A stretch of 64,000 nt of DNA from Ilumatobacter fluminis (GCF_004364865.1 NZ_SOAU01000001.1:2140001-2204000), one strand, 5' to 3'; shown: positions 18,508 through 26,997, numbered from the stretch's first letter. Made by a program: numbers and translations. The notes: generated by a model from the sequence alone, not told the origin.

Positions 18508-20199
18508 TCAAGCCAGCTCCACCTCGGTGCGCACCACGCCGGCGCGGTCGTGGACGATCTCGATCGAGCACGTCGTGCCGGCGCTGCCGCGGACGACCCA
18601 CTCGGCGACGGTGCGGTCGGGGGTGCCGTCGGAGGCGCCACCGAAGGCACGCACCGCGTTCTGCTTGAGTGCCCGGCCGGCCAACTGTCCGAGATCGAGG
18701 CGTGGTGAGCCGGTCGCGAGCGAGGCTCCGTCCGGGAGGGTGATCCGACCGATCATGGGCCGCACGTATGCGGCATCGATCGCCCGCTGGGTCACGGAGG
18801 TCGTCATCCAGCCGGCGTTCTCCACGACGACGCGGATGCGCCACGTGTCGTCGCCCAACCGGTCGACGATCGTGTCTCGGTGGCGCAGTTGCGGGCTCGA
18901 CAACGCGAGCCGGAGGGCGAGCGCCGTGTGCGGTTCGACCTCGGCCTCGAGCAGGTGGGCCGGAGGGTTCCGGAAGACGAGTTCGGAGTGCCAGCCGCCG
19001 AGCTCGACCCGGCCGAGCTGCGGATGGTCGTACTCGTACCAGTCGACGTAGCCGCCGGGCACGTTGTCGTCGACCCAGGCCAGGAGCTGGAGTTCCTCGT
19101 CGATCGGGTGGGTGCGGTACCACTCGAGTGGGTGGCTGTCGTCCAGCCCGGCGGCCTGGAGGGCGTTCCAGAACTCGGTCGTCCACGCGTAGACGCCGAG
19201 GTGGTCGTACGCCCAGTCGGTGCCGACGCCCTTGATGACGCTCTTGGGGTGATAGCGGAAGTCGTGGTAGCCGGAGATCGCCGGGTACCCGGTGAGTTCG
19301 GTGGCGATGTCGCCGAGCGCCTGGAAGGTCCAGAGGTCGTCGGCGGGCAACGCCTCGTCGGCACGGTCGCTGTAGGCACGGATGTGCACGCCCGAGAAGG
19401 TGTGGTACGCGAAGTAGGTGCAGATGTTCTTGCGGTCGGTGATCGCCTTCAGGAGCGCGCCGACCTCGGGTTCGCTGCCCGGATATTCGCCTGCGTCCCA
19501 GGGGCCTTCGACCTTGCGCTCCCACTGGAACGGGAACTGCCGGTTCGGGTCGATACCGGCGCGGTATGGGGCGGTCGGGATCCGGACGCCGTCGTAGTCG
19601 TGGATCGTCCCCTCGGCGAGGATGCGGTAGTAGGGGCCGTCGCCGTCCTCGTCGAGGTCGCGGGCGACCATGAGACGTGGGTCGTGGGCGTACGGCTTCC
19701 AGGCGCCGTTCGGGTCTTCGACGCGCATCTGGAGGATGCGGCCGTCCTTGTCGATGTCGGCGGGAACCAGGCCGGCCTGCTGCTCGGTGTACGGCCACGG
19801 GTGGACGCTGCCGCGGACGAACGAAGGGAGTTCGGCCAGGGACAGCTCGGCGCCGTCGGGGTTGACGCGCGGCACGAGGTAGAAGGTGCGGGTGTCGAGC
19901 GCTCGGGTGATGCGCTCGTCGGAGCCGTACCCGGCCGTGAGGGTGTCGACCAGGTGGACGATCGCCACCGACGCCGTCACTTCGGACGCGTGGATGTTGC
20001 CGTCGATCCAGAGCGCCGGCTTCTCGGCGGGGTCACCGATCTGGTGGTTGGTGACCGTGAGGAGCCAGATGTCGCGGCCCTCGTACGACTGCCCGATCGA
20101 CGTCTTGCGGACGAGGTCGGGGAACTGCTCGGCGAACTCGTCGAGCCACTCCGTCAGTTCCTCGTACCGTGGATACCGGTCGTACACAGCAGACGTCAT
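18508..20199 (-). CDS. M14 family zinc carboxypeptidase
   Basis: 563 aa. The Zn ligands are seen as HASE (HxxE, about residues 72-75) and a distal His in AYHTFSGVHIRAYS; the catalytic Glu is in YAWTTEFWN (about 344-352). The substrate-carboxylate Arg region NPDGAE/NPNRQFPFQW is also present. No signal peptide is visible, so a cytoplasmic peptidase is likely unless exported otherwise. The C-terminal 150 residues form a beta-rich domain of unknown role. The gene lies downstream of transaldolase on the same strand, separated by the long inverted repeat at 20211-20294. Confidence 0.88.
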   Translation of the reverse strand: MTSAVYDRYPRYEELTEWLDEFAEQFPDLVRKTSIGQSYEGRDIWLLTVTNHQIGDPAEKPALWIDGNIHASEVTASVAIVHLVDTLTAGYGSDERITRALDTRTFYLVPRVNPDGAELSLAELPSFVRGSVHPWPYTEQQAGLVPADIDKDGRILQMRVEDPNGAWKPYAHDPRLMVARDLDEDGDGPYYRILAEGTIHDYDGVRIPTAPYRAGIDPNRQFPFQWERKVEGPWDAGEYPGSEPEVGALLKAITDRKNICTYFAYHTFSGVHIRAYSDRADEALPADDLWTFQALGDIATELTGYPAISGYHDFRYHPKSVIKGVGTDWAYDHLGVYAWTTEFWNALQAAGLDDSHPLEWYRTHPIDEELQLLAWVDDNVPGGYVDWYEYDHPQLGRVELGGWHSELVFRNPPAHLLEAEVEPHTALALRLALSSPQLRHRDTIVDRLGDDTWRIRVVVENAGWMTTSVTQRAIDAAYVRPMIGRITLPDGASLATGSPRLDLGQLAGRALKQNAVRAFGGASDGTPDRTVAEWVVRGSAGTTCSIEIVHDRAGVVRTEVELA

Positions 20200-20210
20200 G
20201 CCCGCTGTCT

Positions 20211-20294
20211 ACCAGAAGGGGTCAGGCACCTTCTGGCGTGCAGCGGTCGGTCGCCGTCGTTTCGTCGGCCAGAAGGTGCCTGACCCCTTCTGGT
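20211..20294. repeat. Long inverted repeat, copy 1 of a two-copy element
   Basis: Perfect 27-bp arms (20211-20237 and 20268-20294) enclose a 30-nt spacer. Each arm is itself partly palindromic (CCAGAAGG ... CCTTCTGG). The core GGGGTCAGGCACC recurs in a second element at 47339-47417. The right arm touches the transaldolase stop codon, and the carboxypeptidase start is 11 nt from the left arm. It could act as a terminator or mRNA processing signal, or be a REP-type mobile palindrome. Confidence 0.9.
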
Positions 20295-21403
20295 CAGTCG
20301 GCAGTGAGTTCGGCGGCCTTTTGTTCGAGCGCCTCGATGAGTTCGTCGAACGACTTGATGAACGAGTCGACGCCCTCGCGCTCGAGCTGCGCGGCGACGT
20401 CGTCCATATCGACGCCGACGTCGGCGAGGCCCTGCCACACGCGATCGGCCTCGTCCATGCCGGCGTCGATCGTGCGGGCGACCGTGCCGTGGTCGGCGAA
20501 CGCCTCGAGGGTGTTCTCCGGCAGGGTGTTGACGGTGTCGGGGCCGATCAGTTCGTCGACGTAGAGCGTGTCGGGGTAGTCGGGGTTCTTCGTGCTCGTG
20601 CTGGCCCACAGCGGCCGCTGCACTCGAGCGCCACGCTCGGCGAGCGCCTGCCAGCGCGGTCCGCTGAAGGTCTCCTGGAAGAGGCGGTAGGCGAGCTTGC
20701 CCTGGGCGACGGCCGCCTTGCCGCGCAGTGCGAGGGCTTCGTCGGTGCCGATCGCCTCGAGGCGGCGGTCGACTTCGGTGTCGACGCGGGAGATGAAGAA
20801 GCTGGCAACGCTCGACACCTGCGACAGGTCGGCGTCGGGGTCGTCGGCGAACTGCTCGAGACCGGCGATGTAGGCCTCCATCACCGATGCGTATCCGTCG
20901 AGGGAGAAGATCAGGGTCACGTTGATGTTGCGACCCTCGGCGATCATCTGCTGGATCGCCGGCAGGCCGGCCTCGGTGCCGGGGATCTTGACCATCAGAT
21001 TGCGGCGGTTGAGCCGCTCGTGCAGCTGCCGGGCGGCTTCGGTCGTGCCGGCGGAGTCGTGGGCGAGGCTCGGGTCGACCTCGACCGACACGTAGCCGTC
21101 GAGTCCGTCGGTCTCGTCGTACACACGGGAGAACACGTCGCAGGCGCCGTGGATGTCGGCGAGCACCATCGCCCAGTAGTCGTCGATGACGGGATGCTCG
21201 TCACCGGCGAGCGCACGGAACTGCTCGTCGTAGTCGGCCGAACCCTGGATCGCCTTCTGGAAGATCGACGGGTTGCTGGTCAGGCCGCGCACGCCGCGGT
21301 CGCGCAGGTCGGCGAGTTCGCCGGAGGTGAGGTAGCTGCGCTTCAGGTTGTCGAGCCACGGGCTCTGGCCCTGGTCGTTCGAGAGTGACTGGAGTCGGTT
21401 CAT
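20294..21403 (-). CDS. tal: Transaldolase
   Basis: 369 aa, actinobacterial-type transaldolase, which transfers a dihydroxyacetone unit between sugar phosphates in the pentose phosphate pathway. The Schiff-base Lys is in LMVKIPGTEAG (about residues 132-142); the N-terminal GVRGLTSNPSIFQKAI and the WASTSTKNPDY strand near the C-terminus are family signatures. Length matches the mycobacterial form (about 370). The ATG at 21403 follows AAAGAACCC (weak ribosome site), 38 nt after the transketolase stop, so the two genes form an operon tkt-tal. Confidence 0.95.
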   Translation of the reverse strand: MNRLQSLSNDQGQSPWLDNLKRSYLTSGELADLRDRGVRGLTSNPSIFQKAIQGSADYDEQFRALAGDEHPVIDDYWAMVLADIHGACDVFSRVYDETDGLDGYVSVEVDPSLAHDSAGTTEAARQLHERLNRRNLMVKIPGTEAGLPAIQQMIAEGRNINVTLIFSLDGYASVMEAYIAGLEQFADDPDADLSQVSSVASFFISRVDTEVDRRLEAIGTDEALALRGKAAVAQGKLAYRLFQETFSGPRWQALAERGARVQRPLWASTSTKNPDYPDTLYVDELIGPDTVNTLPENTLEAFADHGTVARTIDAGMDEADRVWQGLADVGVDMDDVAAQLEREGVDSFIKSFDELIEALEQKAAELTAD

Positions 21404-21441
21404 GGGTGGGTTCTTTCCTGTCGTTCGATGGGGGCGCTGGG

Positions 21442-23400
21442 TCAGTCGGCGAGCAGTTCGACGAGTTCGGCGGCACGGGCGACGACGTGGTCGACGTTCA
21501 GGCCGAGCTTCTCCATGACGACGTTGCCGGGAGCGCTCGCACCGAAACGTTCGATGCTGACGACGTCGTCGGCGTACTTGTGCCATCCGAGTTCGACGCC
21601 GGCTTCGACGGCGAGGGTCGGTACACCGATCGGGAGCACGGTGTCGGTGTAGTCGGCGTCCTGCTGATCGAAGCGATCCCACGAGGGCATGCTCACGACC
21701 TGGGTCGTGGTGCCGTCGGCGGCGAGGCGTTCGGCTGCCTCGACGCAGAGGGCGACTTCGCTGCCGGTGGCGACGAGGACGATGTCGGGGTCGTCGGCGG
21801 AGCGAACGATGCCCGCGCCGCGCTCGACGGCCGAACCGTCGGTGACGACGGTGATGTTCTGGCGGCTGAGCACGAGTGCGGTCGGTCCGTCGTGGCGGAC
21901 CGTGTCGGCCCATGCAGCGATCGTCTCGTTGGCGTCGGCCGGCCGGATGACGTGGAGGTCGGGGATGGCCCGCAGGGTGGCGAGGTGTTCGACCGGCTGG
22001 TGGGTGGGGCCGTCCTCACCGACGCCGACCGAGTCGTGGGTGAACACGAACACGGCCTTGGCGTGTGACAGCGCCGAGAGGCGGACCGGCGGACGCATGT
22101 AGTCGAGGAACACGAAGAACGTGCCGCCGATCGGGATGACGCCGCCGTGGAGGGCCATGCCGACCATGGCCGAACCCATGCCCTGCTCGCGCACGCCGTA
22201 GGCGATCTGTCGTCCGCCCGGCGCATCCGCCGCGTTCGTCGTCTGACCGTTCAGCTTGGTGCCGGTGTTGCCCGTGAGGTCGGCGGCGCCGGAGACGAGA
22301 CCGGGGATCTTGTCGAGCGTGGCGTTGAACGCGGCGTTGATCGCCTTGCGGGTGGCGACGCTGTCGCCCTGGTCGTAGGTGGGCAGGTCGGCGTCCCAGC
22401 CGTCGAGGCCGGTCTGGTTCCAACAGGCGGCCCACTCGGGCGATTCGATCGTGTCGGCAGCGCGGGCTTCCCAGGCGGAGCGGGCGGCGGTGCCGCGCTC
22501 GGCGGCCGTACCGCGGTAGGCGTCGACGACCTCGCTCGGCGCCCAGAACGGTTCGTCGGGGATCCCCATGACCTCCTTGGTGCGGGTCACGTCGCCGGCG
22601 TCGAACGCGAGACCGTGGGCCTCGTGGTCGTCGGTGTGGTCGGGCGAGGGAAAGCCGATGTGCGAACGCAGCACGAGCAGCGAGGGCCGATCGGTCTGCT
22701 TCGCCGCTTCCAGCGCCGCTTCGAGTGCGTCGAGGTCGTTCGCGATCTCACCGAGGTCGACGACGTCCCAGCCGTAGGCGCGGAAGCGGGCGGGGGTGTC
22801 GTCGCTGAAGGCGAGTTCGGTCTCGCCGTCGATCGTGATGTGGTTGTCGTCGTAGACGCAGACGAGCTTGCCGAGCTGCAGGTGCCCGGCGAGCGACGCG
22901 GCCTCGTGCGACACGCCCTCCATCAGGCAGCCGTCGCCGGCGACGACGAAGGTGTGGTGGTCGACGGCGTCGGTGCCGAACTTCTCCGACAGGATGCGTT
23001 CGGCGAGCGCCATGCCGACGGCGTTGGCGAATCCCTGACCGAGCGGACCGGTGGTGACCTCGACGCCGGCGGTGTGGCCGGCTTCGGGGTGACCCGGCGT
23101 CTTCGACTCGAACTGGCGGAACGCCTTGATGTCGTCGAGTTCGAGACCGACACCGCTCAGGTACAGCATCGAGTACTGCAGGATCGACGCGTGGCCGGCG
23201 GACAGGACGAACCGGTCGCGGTCGGCCCAGTTCGGGTCGGCCGGGTCGAACTTCATCACCCGGCTGTAGAGGACGTGGGCCAGCGGTGCGAGCGCCATCG
23301 CGGTGCCCTGGTGGCCGCTGTTGGCGGCGAGCGGGGCGTCCATGGCGAACCCACGGATCAGATTGACGGCGTCGCGGTCGAGTTCGGGGGTGAGAGGCAT
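21442..23400 (-). CDS. tkt: Transketolase
   Basis: 652 aa thiamine-diphosphate enzyme of the pentose phosphate pathway. Visible signatures are SGHQGTAMALAPLAHVL (TPP-binding N-terminal region), GHPEAGHTAGVEVTTGPLGQ, GDGCLMEGVSHEA (Mg/TPP motif) and DSVGVGEDGPTHQPVEHLA in the second domain. The length is typical for bacterial transketolase. GGAGGTG lies directly before the ATG at 23400, an unusually short spacing, so initiation a few codons downstream is possible. It precedes tal on the same strand. Confidence 0.95.
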   Translation of the reverse strand: MPLTPELDRDAVNLIRGFAMDAPLAANSGHQGTAMALAPLAHVLYSRVMKFDPADPNWADRDRFVLSAGHASILQYSMLYLSGVGLELDDIKAFRQFESKTPGHPEAGHTAGVEVTTGPLGQGFANAVGMALAERILSEKFGTDAVDHHTFVVAGDGCLMEGVSHEAASLAGHLQLGKLVCVYDDNHITIDGETELAFSDDTPARFRAYGWDVVDLGEIANDLDALEAALEAAKQTDRPSLLVLRSHIGFPSPDHTDDHEAHGLAFDAGDVTRTKEVMGIPDEPFWAPSEVVDAYRGTAAERGTAARSAWEARAADTIESPEWAACWNQTGLDGWDADLPTYDQGDSVATRKAINAAFNATLDKIPGLVSGAADLTGNTGTKLNGQTTNAADAPGGRQIAYGVREQGMGSAMVGMALHGGVIPIGGTFFVFLDYMRPPVRLSALSHAKAVFVFTHDSVGVGEDGPTHQPVEHLATLRAIPDLHVIRPADANETIAAWADTVRHDGPTALVLSRQNITVVTDGSAVERGAGIVRSADDPDIVLVATGSEVALCVEAAERLAADGTTTQVVSMPSWDRFDQQDADYTDTVLPIGVPTLAVEAGVELGWHKYADDVVSIERFGASAPGNVVMEKLGLNVDHVVARAAELVELLAD

Positions 23401-23450
23401 CACCTCCGACACTACTGGCCGCGGGCGCGACCCGACATGGGCCGATCGCG

Positions 23451-23864
23451 TCAGGCGGCGGGCGGCAGCAGGGTGAACGGCACGACGTGCCAGGGGCCGC
23501 GGTCGACGCGGCAGTGGGCGAACACCTGCCCGTAGTCGGGGAACTCGAGTTCGCCACGCACCAGGCGGTAGGTGAACTTGCCGGGTTCGACGTTGAACGG
23601 GCTGACGTTGCGGGCCAGGTGCTCGCCGGCGTCGGGACGTTCGGGATCGTCGAGGTCGGGGCGGAAGATCACCTCGAACACGCCCTGGCCCGTCTCGCCC
23701 TCCGGGCAGAAGATGAGCGCCACGAGGTGCGGCGAGATGGTGAGCGGGGCCGGTTCGGGGGCGGCCATCGAGAACATGGCGCCGGTGAGGTCGAGCCTGG
23801 TGGACGGGCCGGGAGCCTGTCGCATCTCGAAGTTCTCGACGAAGAGGGCCGACACGATCTGCAT
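23451..23864 (-). CDS. Conserved-looking hypothetical protein
   Basis: 137 aa, beta-rich, no signal peptide or membrane segment. The sequence begins MQIVSALFVENFEMRQ and contains PHLVALIFCPEGETGQGVFEVIF, which resembles small actinobacterial proteins of unknown function (DUF6941-like); the family match is not certain. A TACCCT hexamer 7 nt before the ATG at 23864 supports this start over the longer frame. Divergent from the methyltransferase gene, with 16 nt between the starts. Confidence 0.7.
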   Translation of the reverse strand: MQIVSALFVENFEMRQAPGPSTRLDLTGAMFSMAAPEPAPLTISPHLVALIFCPEGETGQGVFEVIFRPDLDDPERPDAGEHLARNVSPFNVEPGKFTYRLVRGELEFPDYGQVFAHCRVDRGPWHVVPFTLLPPAA

Positions 23865-23880
23865 GGGGCCGAGGGTAGCG

Positions 23881-24447
23881 GTGACCTGCGAAGATGGCCC
23901 GGTGCAGGCGGACGCAGAGCGTTGGAACGGACGGTACGACGGCAAGCTCACCGGCGACCCGTCGATGCCGAAGGGCCTCGGCGGGGTGCGACTCGAGCGC
24001 GGGCGCTGTCTCGACGTGGCGTGCGGATTGGGTGCCCAGTCGTTGTGGGCCGCTCAGAACGGGTTCGAGGTGGTCGCCGTCGATGCGTCCGACGTGGCGA
24101 TCACCGCCCTCAACTCCGCTGCCGTGCAACTCGGGATCCGCGACCGGGTCGACTCGCGGGTGATCGATCTCGACGAGGGGCTGCCGAGCGATGTCGGGAA
24201 CAGCTGCTCACTCGTGATCTGTCAGCGGTTCCGCGACCCCGACCTGTACGAGCAGCTGGTGTACATGCTCGAGCCGGGTGGCGTGCTCGTGATCACCGTG
24301 CTGTCCCAGGTCGGGCTCGACGGCGAGGGCGGCGAGTTCCATGCCCCGCCGGGGGAGCTGGTCGACGCGTTCCGCGAGTTCGACGTGACGATCGAACGCC
24401 ACGTCGAACTCGACGGTGAGGCCACCCTCGTCGCCCGCCGCCGCTGA
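23881..24447 (+). CDS. Class I SAM-dependent methyltransferase
   Basis: 188 aa. SAM-binding motif I is CLDVACGLGAQSLWAA (about residues 46-61), followed by motif II (VVAVDASDVAI) and a motif IV-like segment (CSLVICQRFRDP). This compact form resembles tellurite-resistance/UbiE-type small methyltransferases, but the substrate is not readable. The start is uncertain: GTG at 23881 (with gagggt upstream) or GTG at 23902, seven codons later. Divergent promoter region shared with the gene at 23864. Confidence 0.82.
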   Translation: MTCEDGPVQADAERWNGRYDGKLTGDPSMPKGLGGVRLERGRCLDVACGLGAQSLWAAQNGFEVVAVDASDVAITALNSAAVQLGIRDRVDSRVIDLDEGLPSDVGNSCSLVICQRFRDPDLYEQLVYMLEPGGVLVITVLSQVGLDGEGGEFHAPPGELVDAFREFDVTIERHVELDGEATLVARRR

Positions 24448-24465
24448 GTCGCACCGATCCGGCGT

Positions 24466-25032
24466 TCAGCGCTCCGGCGGGTGGATGGCGACGTGGACCG
24501 TGACGATCGACGGGCGTTCGGGCGGGTCGCTGAAGCCGACACCGACCGGCTTGCGGATCGGGACGACTTCGCCGAGGTCGACGCCGTCGAGGGTTCCCGA
24601 CGCCTCGGTGATCCAGCTCCAGCCGCGCGACTGGTACCACTCGCGCACGCCGGTCGGGCTGACGCCGTAGGTCTCGACGCCCATCAGGCGACGGGCGATC
24701 GGCGCCTCGACCCAGCGGGTGACCCACCGTGGCCGTGGGAACGGGATCGGACGGCGGCGGCCCGCCGTCATCGAGAGCTGGAGCCCGTGGCCGGACACGT
24801 GCGTATGGGTGGCGTCACCGTCGACGGTCAGGGGTGCCACGTGGACCTCGTCGAAGGCGTAGATGGAGGTGATGAACTCGGCGGCTCGCTCGTCGTTCAC
24901 GAGGAGGCGACGGGTGCCGTCGGTCGTGACCCACATGACGTCGACGAGGCGGCCGACAGGGGAGCGATGCCAGTTCCCGACGACGAACCGGTCGCCCGAC
25001 TCGAACGCGACGGAGCTGATCGTGCCCCGCAC
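24466..25032 (-). CDS. Hypothetical protein
   Basis: About 188 aa if the GTG at 25032 is used. A longer frame reaches into the AlaX gene but has a Ser/Pro/Arg composition typical of an out-of-frame shadow. The protein begins VRGTISSVAFESGDRFVVGNW and has several conserved-looking Trp/Arg-rich segments (VREWYQSRGWSWITEA) and an SPVGRLVDVMW strand. No family recognised; actinobacterial proteins of this shape are annotated only as hypothetical. It lies 40 nt downstream of alaX on the same strand. Confidence 0.6.
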   Translation of the reverse strand: MRGTISSVAFESGDRFVVGNWHRSPVGRLVDVMWVTTDGTRRLLVNDERAAEFITSIYAFDEVHVAPLTVDGDATHTHVSGHGLQLSMTAGRRRPIPFPRPRWVTRWVEAPIARRLMGVETYGVSPTGVREWYQSRGWSWITEASGTLDGVDLGEVVPIRKPVGVGFSDPPERPSIVTVHVAIHPPER

Positions 25033-25072
25033 CGCTGTCGGTTCGGCGACGAGCGGATGGACGTCCTGCGGT

Positions 25073-25795
25073 TCAGGCGTCGGCGAACTGGAAGCGGACA
25101 CGTCGGTTGTGGCGACCCTTGTTCTCGACCTTGGTGATGGCGATCGGCCGGGACTGGCCGGTGTTGGTGAGGTGGGTGCCACCGCAGGCCTGGCGGTCGA
25201 CGCCGTCGATGTCGATCACGCGGAAGGTGCCGTCGTCGGTGGGCGGCGGCGCGACCGACTTGCTGCGCATGAGGCCGCTCTCGGGTGTGGCTTCGGTGAC
25301 GGGGACGTAGATCGAGTCGACGGTGAGGCCCCGGGCGATCACCGCGTTGATCGGGTCGGTGAGTGCACGGAGGCGGTCGTTGTCGACCTCGGGGAGGTCG
25401 AAGTCCATCCGGCCCTTGCCGTCGCCGGTGATCTGGGCACCGGTGACGAGGGCGCCGGCGAACTCGTCGAAGACGAACGCGTTGAGCACGTGGCTCATGG
25501 TGTGGAGCGAGGCCACGCCGAGGCGGTGGTCGGCGTCGACGGTGACCTGCACGCTGCCGCTCGGTTCGGCGGTGGCGTCGTCGAGGACGTGCCACCAGGT
25601 GTCGCCGTCGAGTTCGACGTGGGTGACCGCGGCACGACCGCCCGACCACTCGATCGCGCCGATGTCGCTCACCTGCCCGCCGCCACCGGGATGGAACGCC
25701 GAGCGGCTCAGGGCGACGGCGCCCGGCCGCACGGCGACGACGTCGGCGTCGTGCTCGTAGAGATCGGGGTCGGTGTGGCACAGGTAGATCGCCAT
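25073..25795 (-). CDS. Alanyl-tRNA editing protein, AlaX-type
   Basis: 240 aa. It has the AlaRS editing-domain zinc motifs HTMSH (HxxxH, about residues 97-101) and CGGTH (CxxxH, about 206-210) together with AFHPGGGGQVSD, the N-terminal signature shared by AlaRS and AlaX. These free-standing proteins deacylate mischarged Ser- or Gly-tRNA(Ala). The length matches AlaX-L/medium forms. The ATG at 25795 gives the correct N-terminus (MAIYLCHTDP). It is probably co-transcribed with sodX, 13 nt upstream on the same strand. Confidence 0.9.
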   Translation of the reverse strand: MAIYLCHTDPDLYEHDADVVAVRPGAVALSRSAFHPGGGGQVSDIGAIEWSGGRAAVTHVELDGDTWWHVLDDATAEPSGSVQVTVDADHRLGVASLHTMSHVLNAFVFDEFAGALVTGAQITGDGKGRMDFDLPEVDNDRLRALTDPINAVIARGLTVDSIYVPVTEATPESGLMRSKSVAPPPTDDGTFRVIDIDGVDRQACGGTHLTNTGQSRPIAITKVENKGRHNRRVRFQFADA

Positions 25796-25808
25796 GGCCG
25801 GGAGTCTG

Positions 25809-26129
25809 TCACCGGCGGGCGGAGACGGTCCACACGACGCGGAACGAGCCGGCGATCGGCACGTCGCCGAACACGCGGGAGTCGACCGCACCGGCGTCGG
25901 GATTGTCGGAGACCGCTTCGAACCGGTCGCCGCGCACGTGATCGACCCGCTTCACGAGCCAGAAGCCGGGCCGCATCGGGTGCTCGAAGACGCGGATCTC
26001 GCCGCGCCGGGCTCGGCTCGATCGGACTGCCAGGAGGCCGTCACCGGGCCGGAGGGTCGGTTCCATCGAGGCCTCGACGACCTGGAAGCGGCGGATCGGC
26101 CAAGTTCGGCCGGGTTGCCTTGTCGCCAC
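25809..26129 (-). CDS. sodX: Nickel-type superoxide dismutase maturation protease (S26 family)
   Basis: About 106 aa from a GTG at 26129. Short S26 signal-peptidase-like protein: the catalytic Ser is in VVEASMEPTLRPGD (about residues 20-33) and the Lys in WLVKRVDHVRGD (about 60-71); the SDNPDAGAVDSR segment corresponds to the GDN/SRDSR box. Such proteases lie next to sodN and remove its short leader so that the N-terminal His can bind Ni. The gene is divergent from sodN with 52 nt between starts, which holds both promoters; the longer ATG frame from 26204 would overlap sodN. Confidence 0.9.
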   Translation of the reverse strand: MATRQPGRTWPIRRFQVVEASMEPTLRPGDGLLAVRSSRARRGEIRVFEHPMRPGFWLVKRVDHVRGDRFEAVSDNPDAGAVDSRVFGDVPIAGSFRVVWTVSARR

Positions 26130-26181
26130 GTTTGTGAGTGTAGGTTGCGGGGTAACCGTCCCCTCGATGAAGGAGAAATCG

Positions 26182-26604
26182 ATGCTCAGCCGTCTGTTCG
26201 CCAATGCGACCGAGGCCCACGCTCACTGCGACCTCTACTGCGGTGTCTACGACCCGGCGCAGGCCAAGATCGAGGCCCTGTCGTGTCTGAAGACCATCCA
26301 GAAGTACCACGACTCCGATGACGAGCACTTCAAGACCCGTGCGATCATGGTCAAGGAGCAGCGCGCCGAAGAGGTCAAGCATCACCTGATGGTGCTGTGG
26401 GCCGACTTCTTCACCCCCGATCACTTCGCCCAGTTCCCGAACCTCCACCAGATGTTCTGGGACGCCATCCACGGCGCCGGCGACGTCAAGAAGAGCCTCG
26501 ACGCCGCCCCGGCCGAGAAGCTCCTCGAGCAGATCGATGCCATTGCCGACGTCTTCTGGCAGACCGAGAAGGCGAAGGGCATGGGCGTCTACCCGCCCAG
26601 CTGA
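26182..26604 (+). CDS. sodN: Nickel superoxide dismutase
   Basis: 140 aa: a 14-residue leader (MLSRLFANATEAHA) and a mature protein starting HCDLYCGVYDP, the Ni hook. His1, Cys2 and Cys6 are present, so Ni binding is expected. Position 5 is Tyr where Ni-SODs known to me have Pro, a point listed under findings. The rest (helical bundle EEVKHHLMVLWADFFTPDHF) is normal for the family. The AAGGAG at 26170-26175 has ideal spacing to the ATG at 26182, so the frame's earlier ATG at 26167 is unlikely. The enzyme converts superoxide to peroxide and oxygen. Confidence 0.95.
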   Translation: MLSRLFANATEAHAHCDLYCGVYDPAQAKIEALSCLKTIQKYHDSDDEHFKTRAIMVKEQRAEEVKHHLMVLWADFFTPDHFAQFPNLHQMFWDAIHGAGDVKKSLDAAPAEKLLEQIDAIADVFWQTEKAKGMGVYPPS

Positions 26605-26701
26605 TCCGCCCGATCACCACCTGAACGATCGACCGACGGGGTCGCGTCGCCGCAAGGCGACCGGCCCCGTCGTCGCGCCCGGGGGCCGGGCGGGCGGGCA
26701 G

Positions 26702-26719
26702 ACGCGTCCGCGGACGCGT
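26702..26719. repeat. 18-nt palindrome ACGCGTCCGCGGACGCGT, copy 1
   Basis: Perfect 18-nt palindrome 98 nt after the sodN stop. The same 18 nt occur exactly at 28952-28969 and with one change at 28706-28723, so three copies fall within 2.3 kb and nowhere else in this window that I could find. Confidence 0.9.
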
Positions 26720-26784
26720 GCCGTCGCGCAGCGAGCACGCGCAGCAACGCCCTGACGAGAAGACCGCCCGCCGACCGCCGCCTG

Positions 26785-26844
26785 CCCCCGGATTAGGCTG
26801 GGGCGTCGGTGCGGGGTGGGATGCGCCCCAGCCTAATCCGGGGG
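26785..26844. repeat. 60-nt inverted repeat with perfect 21-bp arms
   Basis: Arms at 26785-26805 and 26824-26844 are exact reverse complements; the 18-nt loop is GT-rich. No T-run follows. Its last bases begin the 26839-26861 near-repeat and the 26842-26874 hairpin, so the structures overlap. Confidence 0.92.
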
Positions 26845-26874
26845 TGCGACAAGGTTTCCTGAGGAGTCGCACCC
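26842..26874. repeat. Hairpin with 9-bp arms
   Basis: GGGTGCGAC (26842-26850) pairs with GTCGCACCC (26866-26874) across a 15-nt loop containing aaggtttcctgagga. It is mutually exclusive with the adjacent 60-nt repeat because they share GGG. Confidence 0.75.
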
Positions 26875-26997
26875 GCCGGCCCCGATCGATGAGTGCCGGT
26901 ACGTGCGCGTCCGACCGCATCGTGCACCGAACCTTCTGATCGGGTCGCGTGCGGCGTGGCGCTTGCCGTGTGGGACCAGATCAGGCATTCTGCGCTA

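Larger units (their letters stand above)
26605..26997. other. 393-nt non-coding stretch with palindromes
   Basis: No supported gene here: the small frames have Arg/Pro-rich shadow composition. It holds one 18-nt perfect palindrome (26702-26719), a 60-nt inverted repeat (26785-26844) and a second hairpin (26842-26874), listed separately. The GC-rich block 26660-26710 is compatible with the sodN transcript end. Confidence 0.7.
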
